Shown here: positions 44,956 to 55,058 of the stretch, in pieces
Numbering within the stretch: the stretch's first letter is position 1
How the letters are laid out: each line of letters opens with the position of its first letter
Assembly (NCBI GenBank): GCA_017311185.1
Contig: JAESUZ010002877.1
Coordinates: 310,001-374,000 of the forward strand
DNA from: Proteles cristata cristata
Lineage: Eukaryota > Chordata > Mammalia > Carnivora > Hyaenidae
Direction: 5' to 3'
DNA: 64,000 nt
The notes under the pieces: model-generated
What the model was told of the DNA's origin: nothing
Seen by the model: only the letters and a program-made list of their open reading frames with translations
The model's database searches: none
Program-made: the position numbers and the translations under genes

Positions 44956-45224
44956 CCTTAGCTTAGAAGATCTCCAAGCCCTCTTCCACTCTCGGATATT
45001 TCAGCCTCTGAACTGACTACCTGAGTGTATGAACCTCCAACCCCTACTTGTCGGGAAGGGGTGTGTGTGAGTGTCAGGGAGAAGTTGTTGGCGGCACAGG
45101 GATGTAAACAATTTATAGGAGAAAAATTAGTGGAAATCAAATTTTTAAAAGAATTATCTAGCTTGACTTAATAACTAACATTTATTTTATTTATTTATTG
45201 AATGGTACCACGTATCAATCACTT

Positions 45225-45415
45225 TTTAAAGAACTTTAGTTACTACTATATTTAATCTTTGCCACAACCCTATATGGTAGATAATGTTATTACACACATT
45301 TTACAGAAGAGGACAACCTAAGGTAACAGAGAAGTTAAGTAGCCTGTTCGAGGTCACACAGCTTGTAAGTTGTAGCAGCAGGACTTGAATGAGGCAATCT
45401 GGCTTCAGAGTCTGT
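45225..45415 (-). repeat. MIR element, antisense
   Basis: 'aatctttgccacaaccctat', 'ttttacagaagaggacaacc', 'gagaagttaagtagcctgtt' and 'gaggtcacacagcttgtaag' are the reverse MIR sequence order. Confidence 0.85.
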
Positions 45416-46914
45416 GCCCACCATTTTCTCTTGCTTCTGACATCTGTTTAAATCTTATAATGTTTGGTAATTATCCCGTGAGGCCTCAGCCCTGTTGGTT
45501 TTCCAATTTCATCTTGCCTCTTTTCCCACTCCTTGCAAGTCCAGGCGATAGTGCTTACAATTCACCCTCACCTGTGAAGCTGCTTGATGCCAACCTTATC
45601 ATGAACTACAAGCAGCTCGGGGGTGGTTAGTGAAGAGGCTTCGTGGGGGTGTGGGAACATTCTGGGAAATTCCCTACTGGAGGGGCTGAAAGGGGGTCAC
45701 TCAAAAAGCTCTTGAATGATGGGGAATCCCCAGGCAGTTCCCTTACCCGCAGGGAAGCCAGTTAGGACCAAGGCCAAGGACAGGCTCTGGCCGAAGGCTT
45801 TGGCAGGGACTCTCCAGGCATTCTAAGCAGGGCTCTGTCCTTCCTGCCAGCTCTGGTTTACTGGTTCAGTGCCTTGACCTTCTCCTTGAATTTTCTAATC
45901 ACAATTTCCAGAAGAGTGAAAATAGTCCCTGTGTGTTCCTCCTCAACAGAACATGTATTCGTTTATTGATTGGGTGACCTTTTAGCCCTCACCTACACTG
46001 AAGCATGAGATTAGTGTGTGAAGTTCATCTCTCACACCCAGTTATGTTCAGTTTCCTACAGTTACCAATCCCCGTCCACCAAAAGCAGATACAGGGTGGA
46101 GCCTACCATTGCTGGAGAAGTCTGCGAACTGACAGGTAGGACATTTCCAAAACCACGGTAGGATGTGTGCCTACTCCTGTGGCCAATCTGGGGAAAGTAG
46201 CCCCAACTTCTGTTCCTCACCCAATGAAGAGAAAAGAGGAATCACTAAACCATAGGTCCTTGCACTGAATAATGTACAAGTCTGATTCTGGAGAAATTTT
46301 AACTTTCTTGGCATCCTAAACTCCCCCTTGCTTTCCTCTAGAGAGGCTTGAAAAAGAATTCACCAAATGCTCAGCTTTCCTTGCAGCTAGGCATGACCAC
46401 ATGACAGATTCTGACCAAAAAGGTGTAAGTAGATTCTGGGGGTGGAGCTTCCCTTTCTAATTGAAAAAGCAAACCCTCACCAGAACAAAAGCCACCCTCC
46501 CCCTCAACACAGATTGATGCCTGGAGGTCCAGCAGCTATCTTGCAGCCTTGAGGATGAAAGCCACATACTGAACATGCCTGCACAGGGAGAGAAGTAGTT
46601 CAGGTCTTTGATAACATTGCTGCACTAGCCCTAGTCTGTCTACTTCACATTCCTTGTGATAGGACCCCTTCTATTACGTGTAGCAAAATGCAATCCTGAC
46701 TGGTATCTAGAGTCAGAAAGTTTATCACTAGCAAGCCCAATTCCAAAAAACAACCAACCACTAATTACCATGAACACAAAGGTTTAAATTTTTTTTCCTT
46801 TTTTTGAAACCTGCCTGGCCTCTGGGACAGTGTCTGGATAGAAACCTCCCACAACTGTACCAAACTCACTCCACACATTCTACCTCATGCACCTGACAGG
46901 CCTCAAATGTCACT
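45416..46914. other. Unique BATF intron 2 sequence
   Basis: No exon or repeat family is recognised over 1.5 kb. Confidence 0.4.
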
Positions 46915-46973
46915 GCTCCCCAGTTCTCACCCCTGGCTGCATACTGAGGTCACCCGAAGAGCATTAGAAAATC

Positions 46974-47573
46974 ATTTAAGCCGATGGTTGCAGAGAAGAA
47001 TGGAACAATCTGGTTTTATGATCTTTTGGCTCAACAGGCTATTTTATCTCTTGAATCAGAACAGATGCCATTAATGTCAGCCCACTGGTGCTTAAAAAAC
47101 ACCTTCAAAGTTGGAGCTGTCGCAGGAAATGGTTGGTTAATTTGGGCTATTACTCGATCCAGTTATCCTCAAGATAAGAGACCTGTCCACATGGATCAAG
47201 CCTGCTTATTCAGGTGGTCTACAGTTAATGAGAATTTGTTTGCAACCACTGGTTATCCTGGTAAAATGACAAGCCAGTTTCAAATTCATCATTTAGGACA
47301 CCCTCAGCCTGTCCTCATTGGTTCTGTAGCCATCGGATCTGGCCTTTCCTGGCATAGAACTCTCCCACTGTGTGCAACTGGAGGAGACCACAAGCTATTG
47401 TTTTGGGTGACTGAAATGTAAAACAAATTTTCTGCGTACCTTAGATCCATAAACTTTGTATTTTTAATACATATTTTGGAGAACTCCCTATTTTTATATC
47501 AAATATACTATAAGCTCTAGAAATGTCCCAGTTGTTGGTTTTGTCAAGTAAGATGTTAATGGTTTGAAAAAAA
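46974..47573 (+). pseudogene. NUP37: NUP37 processed retrocopy, 5'-truncated
   Basis: The 145-codon frame 46984-47421 corresponds to the C-terminal part of nucleoporin NUP37, a WD-repeat member of the nuclear pore NUP107-160 (Y) complex. Stretches such as NGTIWFYDLLAQQAILSLES, MSAHWCLKNTFKVGAVAG and GGDHKLLFWVTEM are recognisable. No introns are present; a 3'UTR-like stretch follows and ends in an A run at about 47565-47573. The first visible parental text is ATTTAAGCCG just before the ATG, so the N-terminal half is missing. GAAAATC before and AAAATC after may be the target duplication. Changes relative to the human protein as I recall it include Arg to Trp after GTI and Asp to Ala in the LIWDIT block. 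The frame is open to the natural stop, but no promoter is visible and half the propeller is gone, so it is called a pseudogene. Confidence 0.9.
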
Positions 47574-47656
47574 AATCTCTCAGTCCTGTGAGAGATTCCA
47601 ATTGGATTGTCCTGGAGTGGGTCTCAGGCATCAAGACTTTTAAAAATGCTTCCCAG

Positions 47657-47854
47657 GGGCACCTGGGTGGCTCAGTCGGTTAAGCATCTGACTCTTGATT
47701 TCGGCTTAGGTCATGAATCTCTGTTTTGTGGGTTCCAGCCATGCACTGGGCTCTGCACACTAACCATGTAAAGACTGCTTGGGATTCTCTCTCCCTCTCT
47801 CTCTGCCTCTCCCCCACTTGCACTCTCTCTGTCTCTCCCAAAATAAATAAACTT
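47657..47854 (+). repeat. Cat-type tRNA SINE, first of a same-target pair
   Basis: It has the head GGGCACCTGGGTGGCTCAG and tail CAAAATAAATAAACTTAAAA. Target ATGCTTCCCAG is at 47646-47656 and GTGCTTCCCAG at 47860-47870. Confidence 0.93.
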
Positions 47855-47870
47855 AAAAAGTGCTTCCCAG

Positions 47871-48092
47871 GGGCGCCTGGGTGGCTCAGTCAGTTGAGCG
47901 TCTGACTTCGGCTCAGGTCATGAGCCTCACAGTTTGTGGGTTCGAACCCTGTGTCGGCCTCTGTGCTGATAGCTAGCTCAGACCCTGGAGCCTGCTTCGG
48001 ATTCTGTGTCTCCCTCTCTCTCTGCTCTTCCCCCACCCATGTTCTGCCTCTCTCTCCTTCAAAAATAAATAAACATGAAGAAAAAAAATTTT
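47871..48092 (+). repeat. Cat-type tRNA SINE, second of a same-target pair
   Basis: It has the head GGCGCCTGGGTGGCTCAG and tail AAAAATAAATAAACATG. The third target copy AATGCTTCCCAG lies at 48093-48104. Confidence 0.93.
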
Positions 48093-48175
48093 AATGCTTC
48101 CCAGATGAGCTTAATGAGCAATTAGCTTGGGAATCATGTTCATAGCTAATTCCTCTCTTTTTAAATGTAACATTA

Positions 48176-48385
48176 GGGGCACTTGGGTGGCTCAGTCACT
48201 TAAGCCTCTGACTTTGGCTCAGGTCATGATCTCATGGTTCGTGGGTTCATGCCCAGTGTTGGGCTCTGTGCTAACAGCTCGGAGCCTGGAGCCTGCTTCA
48301 AATTCTGTGTCTCCCTCTCTCTCTGCCCCTTCCCGCCATAAGTTCTGTCTTTCTCTGCCTCAAAAATAAATAAACATTTTAAAAA
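48176..48385 (+). repeat. Cat-type tRNA SINE
   Basis: It has the head GGGGCACTTGGGTGGCTCAG and tail CAAAAATAAATAAACATTTT. Confidence 0.92.
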
Positions 48386-49529
48386 AGTAAGAATATAAAT
48401 ATAGGCAGTGTTTAATTTTATTAAAATGTATTTTATATACTTATATTTTTATTACATATTTTTATTTTATAATATATAGTATAAGCAGCATAATACAAAT
48501 AACTTTAGAGAGATGGGAGAGTGTTTCTAAGTCGAAAGTATTTTCTGAAAGTAAATGCCTATTTAAGACAAGGCCTTACTATCCCATTGCCATTATATTT
48601 GGTGAGAACAATTTCAAGTAGCCCGGAATAGTTCATTTTTATGATGGAAGAGCCAGAGGTAGGACATCTATTCGAATCTCGTTAATGATAACTTGATTAA
48701 ACCAGTTACCCTTTAGATAGTTGAGTTCCATGAGGGTCTATCACCACCTTCACGGCTTTGCCATCGTTGACTAGGACAGTGCCCGGCACATAGTAAGTGT
48801 TCAATAAAATCATGTTGCTTGACTGCCAACTCGAACTCTGTAATAATTTACCAAACCCTGCTGATGAAGAGTCTAGTAAGTAAATTTGTAATGTTCATGA
48901 CATCTCCAAGGGAGTGTTTAACCAAGCATTTAATAGCTTTTATAGCTTCTACTTTATAAATAGGATAGTTACAAATGACTGGAAGAGATTTACTTTTTTT
49001 TTTAAAGCCCAGGTCAAATCCCTATGTAGCAACACTTTGGTTCCACAATCTGAACCTATGAGTGGGAGTAGCAGAATGAACACCATTTTAGAAACTCTGC
49101 CTATAATTTCTGTAGCTGGAACTTGACTTTCCCCATCCATACCAAATGAAGGAGACTCGAAAAGCTAGGCCAATGCTCTTAAATTTTTATAAACTGGAAA
49201 GTATAATTATATATGTTTTCATACATAATAATACATCTGATATCTTCATCTGATTGACTTGTAGGAAAATGCCAAGCACTCTGCATTAAACAAATGAACA
49301 AATATAACCTTCTCCTCAATGCAAAACAAAACAGAGCAAATGTAATATCATTCTGCTTTTATATTTGCTCTGCCATTTAACTGTCGAAAAGCCCAGGGAG
49401 GCGCTATTTCTTCCCATTTCGTAGATCAGAATTTAGGTTCAGATATATCCCCCAGGCAGATCTGAGTTAGTTTTGTTGACTCCCCCCACCCTGGTCCCTG
49501 CCCCTACCCCTACCCACCCCCATCTGGCT
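48386..49529. other. Unique BATF intron 2 sequence with an L2-like 3' end
   Basis: AT-rich at 48390-48500. About 48770-48815 ('acagtgcccggcacatagta', 'agtgttcaataaaatcatg') is an L2/MIR-class 3' end. No exon is recognised. Confidence 0.45.
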
Positions 49530-49841
49530 CCTGCTCCCTGCAGAGTGCTCCTTCCTGAGTTTCTTCTCACTGTCTCAGAGGCCCGGTCCCACAAGGTATC
49601 TTTCTGACCCTTGACAGGCCACACAGTTTGGCCTCAAGGTTCTGCTTGAGCACCCTTTCCTCTGATCCTCCTGGTCTCCTTCTGTGACCACTACCTGTCA
49701 GGGCTTCAGACAGACCTTCCTTGCTCACTGTCCCCACTCCATCTGTCCCTTAGTTACATTCAACATGGCACTATTTGATTTTCACTGAAGTACTCTTCAC
49801 TTTATGTGATGGGCCCATTCATTTATTTGCCTGTTTTCTTT

Positions 49842-50053
49842 TATTATTATTATTTTTTTAACTTTTATGTATCTTTGAGAGAAAGAGAGTGTGGGTGGGA
49901 GAGGGGCAGAGAGAGAGGGAGACAGAATTGGAAGCAGGCTCCAGGCTCTGAGCTGTCAGCACAGAGCCCGACAAGGGGATTGAACTCATCAGTGATGAGA
50001 TCATGACCTGAGCCAAAGTCAGATGCTTAACCGACTGAGCCACCCCGCGCCCC
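49842..50053 (-). repeat. Cat-type tRNA SINE, reverse orientation
   Basis: It has GAGAGAAAGAGAGTGTGG and a head ending GAGCCACCCCGCGCCCC. It is flanked by ATTTGCCTGTTTTCTTTT and ATTTGTCTGTTTTCTA. Confidence 0.9.
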
Positions 50054-50194
50054 TATTTGTCTGTTTTCTAGTGTGACATAGTTGAAGGCAAGGTCCATGA
50101 AATCAGGGACTCTGTCTTGTCCCTGCTGTTTTCTCAATGCCTAGAACAAGCCATACCTGGCACCTAGGATGCTAATACATACTCGTTGAGCAGA

Positions 50195-50205
50195 TGAGTC
50201 ATTTC
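50195..50205 (-). promoter_or_regulatory. AP-1/IRF composite motif of AICE2 type
   Basis: TGAGTCATTTC reads GAAATGACTCA on the minus strand, an exact match to the AICE2 pattern GAAATGASTCA bound by BATF-JUN with IRF4/IRF8 as I recall it. It is inside BATF's own intron 2, next to a decayed L2 tail. Motif match only. Confidence 0.45.
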
Positions 50206-50749
50206 TGCTAACATTGGATCTAGCACTGGGAATATGGCCTTTGCTTTTATAATATTCTGGACCACTCCACCCCTTTAGCGGCAAGGCATGTTCTCTTACC
50301 AGCCGAGTACCCAGAAAATACTTTGGTTAGAGGATCCTCCATTGCAGGAAATTGCATTTTGTCCTTAGGAATCTAGTCCACTCTGCGTGGCTCTGAACTT
50401 TAGCTTACTTTTGAATTTTTATAAGAGCCCCAGGTCACCTTCCTTGGTTTCCTTAAATCAAGGGTGACAAGACGTGTACTGGGACAGTTCCAGCACATAC
50501 CTGTTGTCCTGGTATAATTCTTACTCATGCTCTTTCCGCTTCTAAAAGTGTTCCCATTTGGAGGATAAATGAAAAGATTTACTAAAACTTGACCCCCAGA
50601 TTCTAGCTCAATGATATCACCTCTGTCCTTGTCCTCACTTTCCTCCGGAGTTCACTCAGATCTCCATTTGACCATTTTCTTATGTTTTTAAATAAAAAAA
50701 TATGCAGTATAACTACATTTAAAATATTTTTAAAAAATCACACCCACCC
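50206..50749. other. Unique BATF intron 2 sequence
   Basis: No exon is recognised. The last 70 bases are AT-rich and may belong to the old L1 that continues after the SINE. Confidence 0.4.
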
Positions 50750-50765
50750 ATGATCCTAGTACTCT

Positions 50766-50974
50766 TTTTTTTTTTTTTTTATTTCTAGGAGAGAGAGAGA
50801 GACAGCATGAGCAGGGGAGGGTCAGGGAGAGAGGGAGTCACAGACTGAAACAGAATCCAGGCTCCGAGCTAGCAGTCAGCACAGAGCCCGACGCGCGGCT
50901 CAAACCCACGAACCGCGAGATCATGACCTAAGCGAAAGTCGGACTCTTAACCGACTAAGCCACCCAGGCGCCCC
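50766..50974 (-). repeat. Young cat-type tRNA SINE, reverse orientation
   Basis: It belongs to the young subfamily (GTCACAGACTGAAACAG, GACTAAGCCACCCAGGCGCC). Target ATGATCCTAGTACTCTT is identical on both sides (about 50750 and 50975). Confidence 0.96.
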
Positions 50975-50991
50975 ATGATCCTAGTACTCTT

Positions 50992-51592
50992 AACACAACT
51001 GTTTCCATTTGCACATGTCACCATCTTGTCCTTTTTAAGAAACACACTCATTTTTATAAAATCTCAGTCATTGTACATAATACAATTCCTGTTTTGCCTC
51101 GTCTTAACTTTGTCACCTCTACATAATCACCATAATTATCATTTTTATTGGCCATGTCATCAAATGGAAGATCCACAATTTACCCAAAATGGTTTTTTAA
51201 CGTTGGACATTTTGGTTGCTATCAAAATGTTGCTATTGCAAGTAACACTCCAGTGAACTTCTTGATGCATACTGGCTTTTGTTCAGTTATGTCCTAGGAT
51301 AAATTTGTAGGAGTGAGATCAGCAGGGCAAAGGGCACAACCAGTCTTCCAGTTCACGACTGCGTTGCAGTAAAAGGGCTGTGTAAAATATACAATGCCAC
51401 CGGCAGTGAACACGTGTCAATTTCATCACAACTCCATTGGCATTTAGACATTAAATTGCCGAATGCCAATTTAAACTAATTTTAAATAGTTTATTTTGCC
51501 AATTAGCCTTTTGAAGGTTTCTTAATTTCATTGTAATGTGACAAGTTATTGATAACTAAGGAGGAAGAATTTTCTGTGTCTGTTCCCTAGAA
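50992..51592 (-). mobile_element. Old L1 fragment, reverse orientation
   Basis: 'ttggttgctatcaaaatgtt', 'taggataaatttgtaggagt' and 'ccaccggcagtgaacacgtg' are the reverse-strand L1 3' ORF2/3'UTR order. It is strongly decayed with no frame. Confidence 0.65.
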
Positions 51593-51798
51593 CAGCATTC
51601 TCAACCAGGGACAATTCTGCCCCCCAGGGGACATTGGACAAGGTCTGGAAACATTTTTCATAGTCACAGGTAGGGCGTGGGGTGCTACTACTAGAATGTA
51701 GGGGTTAGATTTTACATTTTACAGTGCACGGGACACCCCTCCCCCAACATAGAATTATGCAATTCAAAATGTCAATAGTGCCGAGGCTGAGAAGCCCT
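51593..51798 (+). mobile_element. MER20 (hAT-Charlie) fossil
   Basis: 'cattctcaaccagggacaat', CCCCCAGGGGACATTGGACA, 'ggtctggaaacatttttcat', 'acagtgcacgggacacccct' and 'caaaatgtcaatagtgccga' follow MER20 almost end to end. Confidence 0.88.
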
Positions 51799-51834
51799 TA
51801 GAGTGTATCTTTTTTCACAACCAGAATAGAAAAT

Positions 51835-52110
51835 TGGGTTATTTTCATTTTGGTAGGAAAAATGTTACATAAGTTTTCTGTTCATAGCTTCTGCCCACTT
51901 ACCTATTGGAGTCTTGATGTTTTTCTTAAAAAAGGATGTTCTTTCTATGGTATAAATATGAAATCTGCATTTATTTAATTTGATGCAAGTATTTTTCCCC
52001 AGTGTATTACTGTCCTTTTCATTTTGTATTACAACTTTAAGACCTTTTTAACATAAAAGAACATTTAAACTTCAGTCCTTTTCAACCTGGGACTCTTTCT
52101 CATCTCTTGC
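51835..52110 (-). mobile_element. Old L1 fragment, reverse orientation
   Basis: 'ttctgcccacttacctattg', 'gagtcttgatgtttttctta' and 'tttttccccagtgtattact' resemble the reverse of an old L1 ORF2. Short and decayed. Confidence 0.5.
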
Positions 52111-52899
52111 TGCATATTCTTGGGTTATATTGCTAAAGACTGCCAGGTCCTTCAGGCCTTCTGGTTAATGGTTTACATCTTGGCTTACCCTTTGCAAAAG
52201 GACATGTAAAAGCAACACCTTCTGCATAATAAAGTCCTATTCAACAAAGTGGTACATGTAAATCAGAAACAAATGGTGAGCAGGCAAGAGGTTTGGGGTT
52301 TTGGGTGTCCTTGAGAAAGACCTCCTATCCCCATTGGTTACGTGGCAGGTTGATTTACAGCATTTCTGAGTTTTCGTTTAATTCTGTGATTCTATAAACA
52401 AGGGGATATGACCATAATTATTGTTAGGCCCACCGCCCCCTGCCCAGCCAAGCTACCACATGGACCCGTAATGATGCTCTCTACATAATATCCCACTATC
52501 TGAAGGAGACTTTGTCCTGTGGAACCACTCTCTCCCCCCTAGGAAACAGGGTGCTGGACTGAGTCCTACAGAGGAAACTAAGAAAATCCCCAAGCAGTTT
52601 GGGAAAGGACTTTTTGGTGAGACCTTCCCATTCTTTTCAAGAGAAGGAAGTTTGGGTGCTGCTGAGGACAGCTTCGTGAAGACGTCTGTTTGAATGGGCA
52701 CCGTCAATTTGTGACCTGAGACCTGTAATCTCATTTGAACAGCAATTCTTTATAAATGCCAAGTCTGGTATGGAGCTGGCCTCCTTTCACATATGCCTCC
52801 CAAACTTAGCCACACTGACCCGCCATCAGTGGTACAAGCATTGAGGGGTGGTACATTGTCTTGACGTGTTTTTCTCTCCCAGATGGAAATAGTCTACAT
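52111..52899. other. Unique BATF intron 2 sequence
   Basis: No exon is recognised. Confidence 0.4.
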
Positions 52900-53263
52900 T
52901 GTTGTTCTGATTTTTTAAATGGCACACAGTCATCACAATTTAGAAAAATACAGAAAAATACTAGCGTAAGATAAGCTACTCAAAACTCACGACTCAGAAG
53001 TGAGCACTATTAGGATTTTGGAGAACATCTTTCCAGATAGCTCTTTATGTATGCAAACATGCCCCAAACCCACAACTTTTACATTAAGGGGATTGTATTC
53101 TGCACACTCTTTGTAACTTGCTGTTTTTCCTCTCAGTGCTATGTCATTGACATCTTTCTGTGATACACATATACCTGGTCATTTTTAGTGGTAGCATAAA
53201 ATTCTAGCATCTGCATGTATCATAATACGCTTAATCCCAATTGTTGGGCATCTGTCAACTTTT

Positions 53264-53478
53264 TTTTTTAAATGTTTTATTTATTTCTAGGAGAGAGAGA
53301 GAGAGACAGCATGAGCAGGCGAGGGTCAGAGAGAGAGGGAATCAGACTCCGAAATAGGCTCCAGGCTCTGAGCTGGCAGTCACCACAGAGCCCGACGCGG
53401 GGCTCGAACCCACGAACCACGAGATCATGACCTAAGCGAAAGTCGGACGCTTAACCGACTAAGCCACCCAGGCGCCCC
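53264..53478 (-). repeat. Young cat-type SINE A of the duplicated block
   Basis: T-rich tail to head GCCACCCAGGCGCCCC. Left target 'tcaactttt' recurs right after the head at 53479, so this is an original insertion. Confidence 0.93.
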
Positions 53479-53587
53479 TCAACTTTTATAGTATGGATAA
53501 AGTGTTTACTGATCATGATGAATTGGACATCTTTGTGCATTGTTTTCTGCAAACACTTGTACGTGGAATTGCTGTGTTAGAGTATTC

Positions 53588-53821
53588 TTTTTTTTTTTTT
53601 TTTTAATTTTTTTAATGTTTTTTATTTATTTCTAGGAGAGAGAGAGAAACAGTGTGAGCAGGGGAGGGTCAGAGAGAGAGGGAGTCACAGACTGAAACAG
53701 GCTCCAGGCTCTGAGCTGGCAGTCAGCACAGAGCCCGACGCGGGGCTCGAACCCACGAACCGCGAGATCATGACCTAAGCGAAAGTCGGACGCTTAACCG
53801 ACTAAGCCACCCAGGCGCCCC
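53588..53821 (-). repeat. SINE B, probable recombinant of SINEs A and C
   Basis: Its left side (T run, TTTAATTTTTTTAATG, TTTTTTATTTATTTCTAG) matches SINE C, and its right flank (TCAACTTTTATAG) matches the one next to SINE A. It has no matching target duplication of its own. Confidence 0.85.
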
Positions 53822-53930
53822 TCAACTTTTATAGTATGGATAAAGTGTTTACTGATCATGATGAATTGGACATCTTTGTGCATTGTTTTCTGCAAACACT
53901 TGTACGTGGAATTGCTGTGTTAGAGTATTC

Positions 53931-54160
53931 TTTTTTTTTTTTTTTTAATTTTTTTAATGTTTTTTATTTATTTCTAGAGAGAGAGAGAGAGACATGAGCA
54001 GGGGAGGGTCAGAGAGAGAGGGAGTCACAGACTGAAACAGGCTCCAGGCTCTGAGCTGGCAGTCAGCACAGAGCCCGACGCGGGGCCGAACCCATGAACC
54101 GCGAGATCATGACCTAAGCGAAAGTCGGACGCTTAACCGACTAAGCCACCCAGGCGCCCC
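53931..54160 (-). repeat. Young cat-type SINE C of the duplicated block
   Basis: The target copy TGTGTTAGAGTATTC is before (53916-53930) and after (54161-54175), so it is an original insertion. Confidence 0.93.
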
Positions 54161-54424
54161 TGTGTTAGAGTATTCTTATGTGAGATATTAACATTTATTG
54201 CTACACAGCTTTCTTTAAAAAGGGTGTCAATGGATACATTGATATATTGCATAGACTCTACTTTCTTGACTAGGCCTAATAATGGAGGAGGAAAAAGTGT
54301 GAGTTTTGGAGGATGTTGCTCAAAGAACAAAAGAGTAAAGTCAGGAAAAGACTGAAGGAGGCTATCAGAGAAGATGAATACAACTTCATAAGGGTCCGAA
54401 GGAAAGAGGCAGGTAGCATAGTGG

Positions 54425-54585
54425 CTAGGGAGATGGGCTCTCCGGTCAGGCCGACTTAGTTACAAGCTGTGTGACTTTGGGTAATTCCTTAACCTAAGAT
54501 TTATGAAATAAGGTTTTTGTGCAGATTAAATGAGATACTACCAGTAGAGTCATTAACACCCAATGCCTGGTACATAGTCATGTAT
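54425..54585 (+). repeat. MIR element, sense
   Basis: 'acttagttacaagctgtgtg', 'actttgggtaattccttaac' and 'gtgcagattaaatgagatac' give the MIR order. Confidence 0.75.
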
Positions 54586-54683
54586 TTCAGTAATGTTTTC
54601 AATAAAAAGAAATTCATAGCAATAGGGGGCCAAGAGAAACACCTATTTTCCACAGATGGCTCACTGATTTTCATTGAATTTCT

Positions 54684-55041
54684 TTTTTTTTTTAGTTTAT
54701 TGTCAAGTTGGTTTACATATAACACCCAGTGCTCATCCCACCAAGTGCCCTCCTCCATGCCCTTCACTCCCCTTCCCCTCCCCCCCACCCCCATCAGTCC
54801 TCAGCTTGTTCTTGGTATTCAAGAGTCTCTCATGGTTTGCCTCCCTCCCTCTCCCCAGCTATTTTTCCCCTTTTTCTCCCCGATGGTCCTCCGTTAAGTT
54901 CTTCCTAATCCTCCTATATGTGCAAACATATGGTATTTGTCCTTTTCTGCCTGACTTATTTCGCTCAGCATAACACCCTCTAGTTCCACCCATGTTGCTA
55001 CAAATGGCCAGATTTCATTCTTTCTCATTGCCATGTAGTAG
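54684..55041 (-). mobile_element. Short L1 3' end, reverse orientation, with target duplication
   Basis: AGTTTATTGTCAAGTTGGTT, 'cacccagtgctcatcccacc' and 'ggccagatttcattctttct' match the reverse of the cat L1 3' end. TTTTCATTGAATTTCTT (54667-54683) and TTTTCACTGAATTTCTT (55042-55058) form the target duplication. Confidence 0.93.
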
Positions 55042-55058
55042 TTTTCACTGAATTTCTT

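Larger units (their letters stand above)
46915..48125. mobile_element. hAT-like DNA transposon interrupted by a retrocopy and two SINEs
   Basis: The left part 46915-46973 ('gttctcacccctggctgcat', 'gaagagcattagaaaatc'), the middle part about 47590-47656 ('ggagtgggtctcaggcatca') and the right part 48094-48125 ('cccagatgagcttaatgagc', 'cttgggaatcatg') read as one short element cut three times. The family name is uncertain. Confidence 0.5.
49530..50205 (+). repeat. L2 LINE 3' region split by a SINE
   Basis: The left part (49530-49800) has the 'cctttcctctgatcctcctg' and 'ctgtcccttagttacattca' style. The right part (about 50085-50200) has 'ggcaaggtccatgaaatcag', 'acctggcacctaggatgcta' and a decayed tail. 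It is old and non-coding. Confidence 0.55.
53479..54160. repeat. 343-bp tandem duplication (unique segment plus SINE)
   Basis: Segment 53479-53587 is repeated at 53822-53930 with no difference seen by eye, and each copy is followed by a SINE. The period is 343 bases. A partial third junction, TGTGTTAGAGTATTC, occurs at 54161-54175. Confidence 0.92.
52900..54260 (-). mobile_element. Old L1 fragment, reverse orientation, carrying SINEs
   Basis: 'gagaacatctttccagatag', 'attttagtggtagcataaaa', 'ggacatctttgtgcattg', 'gtacgtggaattgctgtgtt' and 'gggtgtcaatggatacattg' are reverse L1 text. Three SINEs and a 343-bp duplication lie inside it. Confidence 0.65.
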
